From positions 1 through 64,000 of the forward strand of contig JAIFLR010000022.1 of assembly GCA_020048985.1 (NCBI GenBank): a DNA stretch of 64,000 nucleotides, given 5' to 3'. This DNA is from Halobacteriovorax sp. Lineage in GTDB: Bacteria > Bdellovibrionota > Bacteriovoracia > Bacteriovoracales > Bacteriovoracaceae. The notes beneath the pieces were generated by a model that saw only the letters and a program-made list of their open reading frames with translations, was not told the origin of the DNA and made no database searches. Positions 18,513 through 28,329 of the stretch are shown piece after piece (the stretch's first letter is position 1; each line of letters begins with the position of its first letter). The position numbers and the translations under genes were made by a program.

Positions 18513-19656
18513 TCTTTTTAAGTTTGGAATAGGCCGCTTTTAATGCCAATTCAAGCTTAAGGTAATCTTTCTCACTTTGAGTATAACTGAGAGAAATTCG
18601 AATCACCCCTCTTCCCACATCATCATGAACGCCCATGGCCTTAAGGACAGCTGAAGTTTCAGGTTGATTGTCTGAGCAAGCTGCTGAAGTGGTTACAAAG
18701 ATATCGTGAGACTCAAGTTCAATTTGAACTGCTTGTCCGTGGATCCCTGGATAACTGATGAGTGTCGTACCTGCGAGGCGTGAAACGTTTTCCCCAACGA
18801 TGACTACTTCCGGGAAAGCTTGTTTCATTTCAGCTTCAAATTTCTCTCTCGCCTGACCCAGCTCCTTAAGTCGATTTTTATTCTCATTAAAGTCAGATAG
18901 TGCAACAGCCAGTGTTTCAATTCCAATGTAATTTTGTGTTCCGCCCCTCAGACCTTTTTCCTGAGAACTTCCAAAGATATGGGGCTTAAGTTTAGTTGGC
19001 TCTTTTGCAATTAAAAAACCCGTTCCTGTTAAGGCACCCACTTTGTGGCCTGAACAAATGGCGTAATCAATTCCAGAATCATTAAAATTAAATTCACCTT
19101 TGCCTATGAGTTGAGTGGTATCACAAAAGAAATCGACTCCATATTTCTGACAGAGTTCAGCCATCTTCGCATAAGGCTGGATGACACCTGTTTCATTGTT
19201 GACGGCCATAATTGTAACGAGTGCCAGGGAGGCTGAATGTAATTTGAGGAGCTTTTCAAGGCTCTCTATTTGAATCACGCCTTGAGAATCAATTTCTACT
19301 TTCTCAATTTTATAGTTTCTCCGGTCCTGATAAAAACTCAGTGCCTTTGGGATTACCACGTGTTCAAGCGGACTAGTGATAACAACGTTTTTAGTCTTTG
19401 GGGCGTATTCCAGAATTGAAAAGATGATGTGGGAGACCCCTTCAGATGATCCTGAATTAAAATAGAGTTGATCTGGGTAGCAACCAACTATTTGAGAAAT
19501 AACTTCGCGGCACTTTTCAATGCCGTGGGAAACTTTCTGACCTAAAGAATGAATGGCATTTGGGTTGGCATAGATCTCAGAATCCATTCTTTTTTTGAGA
19601 TATTCTCTCACGACCGGGAGAAGGGGAGCTGAACCGTTATAATCTGCATATATCAT
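18499..19656 (-). CDS. Cysteine desulfurase (NifS/IscS-like)
   Basis: SGHKVGALTGTGFL PLP Lys; TSAACSDNQPETSAVLKAMG catalytic Cys loop. Confidence 0.85.
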   Translation of the reverse strand: MIYADYNGSAPLLPVVREYLKKRMDSEIYANPNAIHSLGQKVSHGIEKCREVISQIVGCYPDQLYFNSGSSEGVSHIIFSILEYAPKTKNVVITSPLEHVVIPKALSFYQDRRNYKIEKVEIDSQGVIQIESLEKLLKLHSASLALVTIMAVNNETGVIQPYAKMAELCQKYGVDFFCDTTQLIGKGEFNFNDSGIDYAICSGHKVGALTGTGFLIAKEPTKLKPHIFGSSQEKGLRGGTQNYIGIETLAVALSDFNENKNRLKELGQAREKFEAEMKQAFPEVVIVGENVSRLAGTTLISYPGIHGQAVQIELESHDIFVTTSAACSDNQPETSAVLKAMGVHDDVGRGVIRISLSYTQSEKDYLKLELALKAAYSKLKKIKSF

Positions 19657-19665
19657 ATTTTATTC

Positions 19666-20778
19666 CTAAGAGATTTTGAGCATCTGATCAAGTGCTTTGA
19701 GGGCAAACTTTTTTGTCACTTCATCCACTTTCACAACATTTATAGGCTGACCTCTATCAATGGCGCGGAAGCTTTCTAACAACCAGCGGGGACGAATGCG
19801 GTACATGGTTGTACAGAGGCACTGATAGGGCGAGAGTGAAGTGATATCAAGATCTGGGTACTGGGCCGCGAGTCGATTCACAAGATTAATTTCAGTGCCA
19901 ATGGCGAACTTAGTGCCTTTAGGAGCAGCTTTGATTTGATTGACGATAAAGGAAGTCGATCCGGCCAAATCCGCACCCTGAACTACTTCAAAGCTGCACT
20001 CAGGGTGAACAATCAAGATTCGTTCAGGATCTTTGGCCCGCCACATTTTGATGTGCTCTTCAGTGAATCCCTGATGAACGGAACAAAAGCCGTACCACAA
20101 GATGACTTTGGCTTTTTGGATTTGCTCAGGAGTTAAACCACCGAAACGTTTGCGGGGATCATACACCACCATATCCTCGAGTTTTATCCCTAATTTATAA
20201 CAAGTATTTCTTCCTAGATGTTGATCCGGAAAGAAGAGGAGTTTTTCTCCCTGCCCAAGCCCCCATGTAATAACTTTTTCGGCATTAGAGGAGGTACAGA
20301 TGGAGCCATTATTTTCACCGACAAAACTTTTAAGAGCTGCAGTACAATTGATATAAGTGATAGGTACGATCTTCTCTTGAGTGCATTCGGTAAGATATTT
20401 CCAGGCGACATCAATTTCGCGGCGATTGGCCATGTCTGCCATAGAGCAACCCGCTCGCATGTCCGGCAAAATAACTTTCTGATTGGCAGTGGCAAGCATG
20501 TCTGCCGTCTCTGCCATGAAGTGCACACCACAGAACATGATGTACTCAGCTGTTTTGATTTCAGCTGCTTTTCGTGCGAGTTCCAAGGAATCACCCGTGA
20601 TGTCAGCAAATGCGATGACATCATCTTGTTGATAGTGGTGACCAAGTACTACGACTCTATCGCCCAATCGTTTTTTGATTTTTGTCAGTTCCTCTAAAAC
20701 TTCTTCATCACTAAGTTCAGATTCTGGAATTTGGGGAAGGTGATCTTTGTTTTTTCCATCGCCATAAATATCGATCAT
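19666..20778 (-). CDS. nadA: Quinolinate synthase A
   Basis: VVLGHHYQQDDVIAFADITGDSLELA; GCSMADM; GSICTSSNA; HPECSFEVV. Confidence 0.95.
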   Translation of the reverse strand: MIDIYGDGKNKDHLPQIPESELSDEEVLEELTKIKKRLGDRVVVLGHHYQQDDVIAFADITGDSLELARKAAEIKTAEYIMFCGVHFMAETADMLATANQKVILPDMRAGCSMADMANRREIDVAWKYLTECTQEKIVPITYINCTAALKSFVGENNGSICTSSNAEKVITWGLGQGEKLLFFPDQHLGRNTCYKLGIKLEDMVVYDPRKRFGGLTPEQIQKAKVILWYGFCSVHQGFTEEHIKMWRAKDPERILIVHPECSFEVVQGADLAGSTSFIVNQIKAAPKGTKFAIGTEINLVNRLAAQYPDLDITSLSPYQCLCTTMYRIRPRWLLESFRAIDRGQPINVVKVDEVTKKFALKALDQMLKIS

Positions 20779-20999
20779 AAAAGCCTCTTGAATTTGGTCC
20801 TTACATTACTCTTCTAAACAAAAAGGGGCAAGGAAGGGGCAATTTTATTGATGCGCGTCGGGCCAAACAACTCTTTTTGGGCCGCGCAGCATAAATCTTT
20901 TTATTTTTAATCACTTGGCCCTTTGACGAAGTGTGACCAGTTCCCTAAACTTTTATTAATAGGACCATTAACGAACCACTCTTTTTAGGAGATCGGGTT

Positions 21000-21776
21000 A
21001 TGAAAATTATCACAATCGGTAATAACAAAGGTGGCGTGGGTAAAACCATGCAATGCTTTCAACTTGTTTGTCATTTGGCCAACCAAGGGCACAGAGTGCT
21101 CGCAATTGACCTTGATTCACAGGCAAATTTGAGTTCTACACTTGGAGTGAATATCCAAAGAACTCTTATCCCTGAATGGTTAATTGGAGACGTTAAGGTA
21201 GATGAAATCGTAGTAGATGCAGTCGGTGATTTTGATTTCTATAAGAATATAAAACTGATTGCTTCAAGTCGGCATATGGCCAATCTTGCTAAGCTTCTGA
21301 TTCTTTCTGAAAATGAAGTCAGAAGATCTGCCGGACGCAAAGAGCGCCTTTTAAAAATGCGCCTCAAAGAAGTTGAAGATCAATTTGATTATGTTGTGAT
21401 TGATACTCCACCAATGCTTGGTGACGAATTGATCATGTCATTAGTTGCCTCGAATTTGATTTTGATCCCTACTCAAGCTCAGGATTATTCAATCGATGGA
21501 CTTGAAGAATTGATGGATACTTTCGAAATCATCAAAGAAACTGAAAATCCTTCTCTAGAGTTCAACATCATTCCTTCTATGGTAAACCCAAGAAGAAAAA
21601 TAGAGCGAACTCGTCTAGAAGAGTTGTCACAGTCGTTCAATGTCACTCCAACGATTAGAAATTTGGTGGACATGCAGGAATCGGTTGCAATGAAAAAGCC
21701 GGTTTTCATGTTTGGCAGTAATTCTAAGGGCAAAAATGACTATAAGGCTCTTTGGGATTCTTTAGGATTGAATTAA
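21000..21776 (+). CDS. parA: ParA-family ATPase
   Basis: NNKGGVGKTMQ deviant Walker A; LAIDLDSQANLSSTLGV; VVIDTPP. Confidence 0.85.
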   Translation: MKIITIGNNKGGVGKTMQCFQLVCHLANQGHRVLAIDLDSQANLSSTLGVNIQRTLIPEWLIGDVKVDEIVVDAVGDFDFYKNIKLIASSRHMANLAKLLILSENEVRRSAGRKERLLKMRLKEVEDQFDYVVIDTPPMLGDELIMSLVASNLILIPTQAQDYSIDGLEELMDTFEIIKETENPSLEFNIIPSMVNPRRKIERTRLEELSQSFNVTPTIRNLVDMQESVAMKKPVFMFGSNSKGKNDYKALWDSLGLN

Positions 21777-21815
21777 TAATTAAAAATTTAAACATATAAA
21801 TTGTAAGGAGAGGGC

Positions 21816-22658
21816 ATGGCCAAGGAATTTTCCGCACGCGTTTCAAAGCGTGAGCGCAAGGTCACCGACATTACTTCAGGGATTGACGAAAAGATTCTAC
21901 GTGCAAATGATTTAAAGCTTCTCAAGGGAGCTCAGCTTGCCAATATCCGCCTAAAGGATATTGAAGTAAGAGATCAGGTAAGAACTAAGTTTAATGATGA
22001 ATCACTTCGTGAATTGGGCGAAAACATCAAGATCAACGGACTTATTCAGCCATTGGTTCTACACCGCGAAGGTCATAAGTTCGTTCTCATTTGTGGAGAG
22101 CGCCGATTCCGCGCAATGACTCTCATTGAAATGCAAGAAGCTCCATGCTTCATTCTTGAGAATAAATCTAAAGAAGAGCTCATGGCGATTCAGTTCTCTG
22201 AGAACCAGGCCAGAGAGGATCTTCATTATATTGATCAGGCTGATTCGATTTATGGATATCAGAAGCTTACTGGAACATCTGAGCGAAAAATCACAGCAGC
22301 CCTGGGAATTTCAAAATCTGAAGTTCACCGTTGTTTGATGATTGCTAAACTTCCCAAAGACATCAAGGAAGCCGCTAAAAAGTTCAACACTGAGAAGTAT
22401 GTACTCCTTGAATGGGATGAGCTTCCTCGCAACGAATTTAAGGACGAGATTAAGACTCGTATCCTTAATGGCGAAATAAATAAAAGATTGCAGTTGAAAA
22501 GGATAATTTCTCAACTTAAGATTGAGAAACCTAAAAAGAAAAAAGAAGATTCGGTTGAGAAACTCATGAAGGTCATTAAGACACAAATGAAGGATCCCAA
22601 ACTTCAGGCTCGCGCCAAGGAAATGATGAAGGAATTAGTAGGTGAACGGATTCACTAA
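21816..22658 (+). CDS. parB: ParB/Spo0J-family partition protein
   Basis: NGLIQPLVLH, GERRFRAM, ENQAREDL, HTH EVHRCLMIAKLP; follows parA. Confidence 0.85.
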   Translation: MAKEFSARVSKRERKVTDITSGIDEKILRANDLKLLKGAQLANIRLKDIEVRDQVRTKFNDESLRELGENIKINGLIQPLVLHREGHKFVLICGERRFRAMTLIEMQEAPCFILENKSKEELMAIQFSENQAREDLHYIDQADSIYGYQKLTGTSERKITAALGISKSEVHRCLMIAKLPKDIKEAAKKFNTEKYVLLEWDELPRNEFKDEIKTRILNGEINKRLQLKRIISQLKIEKPKKKKEDSVEKLMKVIKTQMKDPKLQARAKEMMKELVGERIH

Positions 22659-22660
22659 AA

Positions 22661-22684
22661 AAAAGCCCTCGCAAGAGGGCTTTT
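22661..22684. terminator. Bidirectional terminator between parB and 22690-23262
   Basis: AAAAGCCCTC-GCAA-GAGGGCTTTT. Confidence 0.85.
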
Positions 22685-22689
22685 TTATT

Positions 22690-23262
22690 TCATTCGTCGA
22701 TGAGTCTCACAGAATCTTCGTCAACAAAACTTCGATAAGTACCCCAACCATCATTAGATTTTAATACCAGCTCTCCTGAAGAGTGAAGCCCTATGATGGT
22801 CATCACGTCACCAGTGAAGTCCTTAACCTTTTCTCCTACGCATAATTTTCTTAGACAGTTCGGAAGACACCCGGAGGTCGCGGCAAGGTTATTTTTTATA
22901 GGCCGATAATAGCCGGCCCAATCCTTAGAAGCCTCAACAATATACTCACCGTCATATGTAATTCCCTCAATGGTTACGTATCTGAGATAACCAACATCAA
23001 AGGCCACTTCATGCACGCACATTTTATCTAAACAGCCATCCATGACTGACAATTCGCTTCGCTCTACCGCTGCAATAGAATTTGAATGAAGTAAATTTCT
23101 GATTAAATAAGTATTCTGGTTTATTTCCAAAACTTCATGAATGGTTGTTCCATGAATCACCAACTCACCAGTCTTGAGTTCACGGCGATGATCTTCAGAA
23201 TACGCGTGAGCCTTTAAGTAAATGGACCAAAATGTTACCAAGAGAATGAAAACTTTGAACAT
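22690..23262 (-). CDS. Secreted hypothetical protein with Cys-bounded repeats
   Basis: Signal peptide; two CLxxxC/C-containing segments. Confidence 0.5.
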   Translation of the reverse strand: MFKVFILLVTFWSIYLKAHAYSEDHRRELKTGELVIHGTTIHEVLEINQNTYLIRNLLHSNSIAAVERSELSVMDGCLDKMCVHEVAFDVGYLRYVTIEGITYDGEYIVEASKDWAGYYRPIKNNLAATSGCLPNCLRKLCVGEKVKDFTGDVMTIIGLHSSGELVLKSNDGWGTYRSFVDEDSVRLIDE

Positions 23263-23341
23263 GTATCCTCCGTTTCAAGACAAGGGGGAGGAGAATTAAC
23301 ACGTGCGAGAGTCAATGGCACATTAAGGGAACCTAAAAAAA

Positions 23342-23363
23342 AAAGGGCCCTTGAGGGCCCTTT
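23342..23363 (-). terminator. Terminator downstream of 23377-24186
   Basis: AAAGGGCCC-TTGA-GGGCCCTTT, A-rich on the + left side. Confidence 0.75.
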
Positions 23364-23376
23364 GTGAGAAATCGTC

Positions 23377-24186
23377 TTATCGAATTATTGCATCAATATT
23401 CTGAATCATCGCCTTACAAGCTCTGGCGGGAGTATTCCACCATCCAGAAGTTGTAATTCTCTGAAATGGAGCACCGTTCAGAGAGAAAGTAAGCTCATCT
23501 GTTGAACCCTGTCTAGTTGCAGTAAAAGCTGCAATACAGTTGTTAAGAAGTGTTGCACGATCAAAAGCTTCCATTTGGAATGGAGCGCGCTCAAGACTAC
23601 CAACAATTCTCATAGGAGCTGTGTAGTTAGTCATGACTGATCTGCGTGCTTCTTGCTCAATGATTGAACAAATTTGAGTATCGTTATACCAACCAGAAGT
23701 CTGAGCATTAACGAAGCGATTGTTGTTCGCAGAGAAGAAAAGTTCATCTGATGAACCGTAGATAACTCTGCGGATATCAGTTAAACAATTCACATAAAGC
23801 TCTGAAGCGTCGCGAGCTGTGAACGTGAACGCATTATCTTCAACAATACCACTAACCGTTACGCCGTAAGTTGGGTAAGGATTAGGATTTGGATTCGGGT
23901 ATGGATTTGGATTCGGATTCGGGTACGGATTTGGATTCGGAGTTGGGTTATATCCTCCCGCACGTACGCAATCCAGGCTGCCATTTGGATAATGAGGATT
24001 ACTTGAATAATCCAGACGAATGGATTTGCGACATTGTTTCATCCCTTCAATGCACGAATCGTCGTTGCCGTAAGCTCTGAAAGTACGAACAACACGGTTA
24101 TAACGATCAACCATATCTACTTCGCAAGTTTGACTGAACGCCTGAGCAGATAAACTTAAAAGTCCAAGTACTAAAAGTTTTTTCAT
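23377..24186 (-). CDS. Secreted hypothetical protein with Asn-Pro-Tyr-rich linker
   Basis: MKKLLVLGLLSLSAQAFS signal; ATG at 24186 with gggagga RBS; NPTPNPNPYPNPNPNPYPNPNPNPYP linker. Confidence 0.65.
   Translation of the reverse strand: MKKLLVLGLLSLSAQAFSQTCEVDMVDRYNRVVRTFRAYGNDDSCIEGMKQCRKSIRLDYSSNPHYPNGSLDCVRAGGYNPTPNPNPYPNPNPNPYPNPNPNPYPTYGVTVSGIVEDNAFTFTARDASELYVNCLTDIRRVIYGSSDELFFSANNNRFVNAQTSGWYNDTQICSIIEQEARRSVMTNYTAPMRIVGSLERAPFQMEAFDRATLLNNCIAAFTATRQGSTDELTFSLNGAPFQRITTSGWWNTPARACKAMIQNIDAIIR
23877..23946 (-). repeat. Hexanucleotide-type low-complexity repeat encoding (NP)n/YP linker
   Basis: ggattaggatttggattcgggtatggatttggattcggattcgggtacggatttggattcgga. Confidence 0.85.
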
Positions 24187-24271
24187 TTTTTCTCCTCCCG
24201 GGGGATGTAAGTTGACGCCTTGTAGCATAGGAAGGCCCAACCTGGAGAGGGTGTGTGTAAACGTTACAGAA

Positions 24272-24288
24272 TTGGCATAGCCCTTGCT
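24272..24288 (+). promoter_or_regulatory. Possible sigma-54 -24/-12 element upstream of 24371
   Basis: TTGGCATAGCCCTTGCT: GG-N10-GC spacing (24274-24287). Confidence 0.35.
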
Positions 24289-24370
24289 CTAATAAGACTA
24301 AGAGAAGCCTATTTTTGCCAATAGAATCATGTAATTACAGGCAGATATATGTTTCGAGGGGTAGCAGGAA

Positions 24371-25243
24371 ATGTACAAAATTTGGTCAAAGTTCTCAAAC
24401 TTACTAGGATTTAGACACCTAGGCCTGATTTTAGGTCTTATGGTTACCGGTGTGTGCCTTGGTCAAACTGCCCCTCACGCTAAGCCAGTTACGCGTCTTC
24501 CTGCTAGTTATATTCCTGACGATGACGTGATTGTGAAGCCGGAAATTAATGAAGTCTCTTTCTATCAAAAACATGTTGCTGAAGATGAAAGTAGAGATGT
24601 TGTTCAAGTACGTAACCAAATCAAAGTATGGAACGACAATGAAGTATTTGCTCAGCAGTATGGTTTAAAAACTACATTAACAGGTTCGCCTTATTTCATC
24701 CCAAGTCCGGAAGAGAAGTGGGAGTATTTCAAAGATAAATACCTTCGTTATATGAGACGTAAGGGCGAGCAGCCGCTTAAGGACGCTCCAAAAAACTGGT
24801 ACCAGGACTACAGAGCTTCAAATGAAGTTGATACAATTGATGAGTTAGAGGCACGCTTTGCTAAAACAAATAAAACTGCAACTAGCGGTTCGGTACTTCC
24901 AAAGTCTCTCCAGGCCAAAGAAGTGAGTTTGTGGAAAGATACTAAATTTATTTTCCAACCTCGCGTAGATCAAGGTTTGGTTATTGTAGGACTTAAAACT
25001 TCTTTTGCAGTGGCCAGAGCTTGGGTTGGCGTTAACGGACAGACAGAAGTGAACGTTCAACAAACTTATGATTCAATTGGCCTTCGCGCTATGTTCAACT
25101 ACTATGCTCATACTGGAAAATACTTTACCTCGGTTGATCAGCGAATCATTCAAAATGTTTATGCGCGATACACCGCAAGTAAGGATCCATTGACCGAAGT
25201 AAATGATAATACGTTAATGCTGCTCTACGCAAAATCATTCTAA
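24371..25243 (+). CDS. Exported hypothetical protein
   Basis: N-terminal hydrophobic segment LGLILGLMVTGVCLGQTA; long ORF. Confidence 0.6.
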   Translation: MYKIWSKFSNLLGFRHLGLILGLMVTGVCLGQTAPHAKPVTRLPASYIPDDDVIVKPEINEVSFYQKHVAEDESRDVVQVRNQIKVWNDNEVFAQQYGLKTTLTGSPYFIPSPEEKWEYFKDKYLRYMRRKGEQPLKDAPKNWYQDYRASNEVDTIDELEARFAKTNKTATSGSVLPKSLQAKEVSLWKDTKFIFQPRVDQGLVIVGLKTSFAVARAWVGVNGQTEVNVQQTYDSIGLRAMFNYYAHTGKYFTSVDQRIIQNVYARYTASKDPLTEVNDNTLMLLYAKSF

Positions 25244-25323
25244 AATTGTTCATTTTTATGGCCGGAAAATACCTCCAAGAGTAGACTGGGGCCACTTTAT
25301 TTTCACCCTACATTGGAGTTGTC

Positions 25324-26580
25324 ATGAGTCTCTTCGAGAGTCCATTTTTCCAAGATGCGTTCTCACAGCTTGAATCAGCTGGAGCAACAATGAATATGGA
25401 TCCAAACGTTCTTGAACGTTTGAAATATCCAAAACGCGCACTACAAGTTTCAGTCCCTGTTCGTCTTGATGACGGTACAGTTAAAGTGTTTGAAGGTTAC
25501 CGCGTTCAGCACAATATGACTTTAGGCCCAGGTAAAGGGGGCGTTCGTTTTCACCCTCATGTGAGTCTTTCTGAAACAGCTGCTCTTGCCATGCTAATGA
25601 CATTTAAGTGTGCGCTAGTTGGTCTACCACTTGGTGGAGCTAAGGGTGGGATTAAAGTTGATCCAAACGATTTATCTCGCGCAGAACTTCAAGCGCTTAC
25701 TCGTCGATACACGACTGAGATTTCGATGATGATCGGTCCTGATAAAGATATTCCTGCTCCAGATATCGGTACTGATGGCCAGACGATGGCATGGATGATG
25801 GATACTTATTCACAGCTTGGCGGTTATGCAGTTCCAGGTGTGGTAACAGGAAAGCCAATCGCAATTGGTGGATCTCTAGGACGTGCAGAATCAACCGGTA
25901 AAGGTGTTGTATTCTGTATTAATTTTGCTTACGAAAAATTAGGCAAGAAAGTGGGAACTTCTACAACTGTGGCCATCCACGGTTTTGGAAAAGTGGGCAT
26001 GCCTGCTGCTCAAGATCTTGATGCTCAGGGAGCAAAAATTGTGGCCATCTCTGACGTTTCTGGAGCGATCTATAATCCAAAAGGTCTTGATATTCCTGCC
26101 TGTGTTGAATGGGTAAGAAGTCGAAAATATCTAAAAGATATGCCAGGAGCTGAGCTCATCACAAACGAACAACTCCTTGAATTGGACGTGGATGTCTTAA
26201 TTCCAGCAGCGATTGATGGTGTTGTAACAAAAGATAATGCTCATAGAGTAAAAGCTAAAATGATTGCAGAAGGTGCTAACGGACCACTTACGCATGAAGC
26301 TGTTGATATCATCTCTGCTCGTGGTGGACTCATTATCCCAGATATTCTATGTAATGCCGGTGGTGTGATCGTGTCTTACTTTGAGTGGGTACAAGGTCTT
26401 CAGATGTTCTTCTGGGATCTTGAAACTGTTAATAAGAAGCTTCACGATATCATGAAACTTGCTTTTGATAAGGTTTGGGAGTGTTCTCAAAAGTACAAGG
26501 TCAACATGAAGCAAGCAGCTTTTATCGCTTCGCTTGACCGCATACAGGGTGCCATGAGACTTCGTGGTATGTGGCCATAA
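25324..26580 (+). CDS. Glu/Leu/Phe/Val dehydrogenase
   Basis: VPVRLDDGTVKVFEGYRVQHN; GPGKGGVRFHP; GLPLGGAKGGI; VAIHGFGKVG; EGANGP. Confidence 0.95.
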   Translation: MSLFESPFFQDAFSQLESAGATMNMDPNVLERLKYPKRALQVSVPVRLDDGTVKVFEGYRVQHNMTLGPGKGGVRFHPHVSLSETAALAMLMTFKCALVGLPLGGAKGGIKVDPNDLSRAELQALTRRYTTEISMMIGPDKDIPAPDIGTDGQTMAWMMDTYSQLGGYAVPGVVTGKPIAIGGSLGRAESTGKGVVFCINFAYEKLGKKVGTSTTVAIHGFGKVGMPAAQDLDAQGAKIVAISDVSGAIYNPKGLDIPACVEWVRSRKYLKDMPGAELITNEQLLELDVDVLIPAAIDGVVTKDNAHRVKAKMIAEGANGPLTHEAVDIISARGGLIIPDILCNAGGVIVSYFEWVQGLQMFFWDLETVNKKLHDIMKLAFDKVWECSQKYKVNMKQAAFIASLDRIQGAMRLRGMWP

Positions 26581-26630
26581 TAGTTAAATAATCCTTGCGA
26601 AGATCAGTACCTCTCCTACAATAGAGGTAT

Positions 26631-27113
26631 ATGGTCTTCGCAATTTTCTTGTTCCCTCTGTTCGTTTTTTCTCATGTCATCCAAGACGATGTATCAACTA
26701 CTGATAAACTTCGATTTCCCTTCAAAACCGTTTGCCAGAGGATGGTCACTCACGAAAGTCCCTTGATAGAAATAGTCTCTGGTACTGAACTCGACTGTAT
26801 GGGAAAGAAAGTCGATGTGGGCCAGTTTTGCGATAAAGAAACGGCTGCGGATCCTTACTACTTAAGAGCGTATGTTGATCGAGACACTAAAGAAGTCGTC
26901 TGTCATAGCGGAAAAAAAGTCTTATTTAAATATCAGTGCGTAAAACTCAAAGACAGAAGACTGTGTGAGTCTTCTGCCAGGGCCAGTTGCGAACAAATGA
27001 AAATGAAACTCGCCAAGCGCCTGGATATTGTTCACTCGTCGATCACTAAAAATGAAAAAGGAATTAAGGAGCTTAATTGCTACTTTGAATCCTTGCCTCT
27101 GAAAGAACTTTGA
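26631..27113 (+). CDS. Secreted hypothetical protein
   Basis: Signal-like N-terminus MVFAIFLFPLFVFSHV; Cys-containing. Confidence 0.5.
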   Translation: MVFAIFLFPLFVFSHVIQDDVSTTDKLRFPFKTVCQRMVTHESPLIEIVSGTELDCMGKKVDVGQFCDKETAADPYYLRAYVDRDTKEVVCHSGKKVLFKYQCVKLKDRRLCESSARASCEQMKMKLAKRLDIVHSSITKNEKGIKELNCYFESLPLKEL

Positions 27114-27114
27114 A

Positions 27115-28224
27115 ATGATTAAAAAGATTGTTTTTTGTTTTATATTGCTATCACCCCTGCTGAGCTTGGCGAATACACTTATGGAAAACTTATCCAATCG
27201 TGGAGAGGAAGTCCTAATGAGTGGTGTCGGACAGGCCCGATTAGGCTCAGATGGTTCTGTGACAGGTAATGCCTCCCTTTTAGCGTGGTTATCGGAAGAG
27301 AAAAGATTTCTCACGACCAATACTTACAACATGTATCGGATTAGAAGCAGCTCTAACGAAGATTTTAATATTGCTCCGGAGATTGTTCCTATTTATGCCG
27401 TCACGACTGAAGGCTTTGGTAACTGGGGACATGGTTACGGGCTAAACATTGAAAAATCAAAACTTCAATACTCGGCCAATAATTTGAACGGATTTTCCAC
27501 TCAAGCCAGGGCCGAGCAAGAGAAAATTAGTTTAAATTACGGAATCGGAAAAAAGATAACGAGCAACTTTGCGATTGGATCGAGTGTTTATGTGGCCCGT
27601 TTTTATAACGAATCATTTGCCAGTTATTCCGGAGTCGTTGGAGGGGATGAATTTTTTGGATCTGTTGAATCATTTAATAAAGAATGGACGGCGGGTTCAT
27701 CCATAGGAATGTCCTACAAACTTGAAGAGTGGTCATTTGGATTGAGCTCAAAATTTAATCTGATTAAGTTTGATCAAACGAATACATCTAAGCAAGTGGA
27801 TTACAACGAGGTCACCGATGAACGAACCGAAAAGAAGACAAATGAAAAAGAGCCGTCGGAGAGTGTTCCCGTCTTTGCAATTGGAATTGAAAAAAGACTG
27901 GAAAGCGCACGTCTTGCATTTGATATAGGATACGTTCCGTCCTATGTGGTGAGTGATGTTAAGGTAGAAAGATTTTTTCACTATGGCCTAGGTTTAGAAT
28001 TATCTATGCTCGAGAGTTGGAAGTATTACACTGGTATGACTTTTTTTCCTGCCTCCCAAGATGAAGATGGTGATCAGGGCAAAGATGCTGGATCGGTGAG
28101 TATGGGGTTCTCTAGGCGAGGAAAAAACTCCAGAGGCTTCGGCGGAATTTCTTGGAACCGAGAAATTCTGGTCGCTCAAAATGAAGTAATATCCCTTATA
28201 TTTGGCACTTCTTTCAGTTACTAG
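27115..28224 (+). CDS. Outer-membrane protein, beta-barrel-like
   Basis: Signal peptide MIKKIVFCFILLSPLLSLA; barrel-like strands; C-terminal Phe/Tyr pattern GTSFSY. Confidence 0.65.
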   Translation: MIKKIVFCFILLSPLLSLANTLMENLSNRGEEVLMSGVGQARLGSDGSVTGNASLLAWLSEEKRFLTTNTYNMYRIRSSSNEDFNIAPEIVPIYAVTTEGFGNWGHGYGLNIEKSKLQYSANNLNGFSTQARAEQEKISLNYGIGKKITSNFAIGSSVYVARFYNESFASYSGVVGGDEFFGSVESFNKEWTAGSSIGMSYKLEEWSFGLSSKFNLIKFDQTNTSKQVDYNEVTDERTEKKTNEKEPSESVPVFAIGIEKRLESARLAFDIGYVPSYVVSDVKVERFFHYGLGLELSMLESWKYYTGMTFFPASQDEDGDQGKDAGSVSMGFSRRGKNSRGFGGISWNREILVAQNEVISLIFGTSFSY

Positions 28225-28329
28225 GCAGTAGAAAATATTAAGCCTAGTGTCGTAGTCTCTTTTATAATCACTACTTATTAAAAAGTTAACTGGCACCATT
28301 TGTGTAACTACCTCCCATGGAGGTCACCA

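Noticed and set aside
20214-20697. Overlapping ORFs 20214-20645 (-) and 20218-20697 (+) within nadA
   Set aside because: Shadow ORFs; the nadA frame has clear family motifs.
21000-22660. Calling a complete chromosomal origin region
   Set aside because: No dnaA/gidA/mnmE, DnaA-box cluster or parS recognised in the window.
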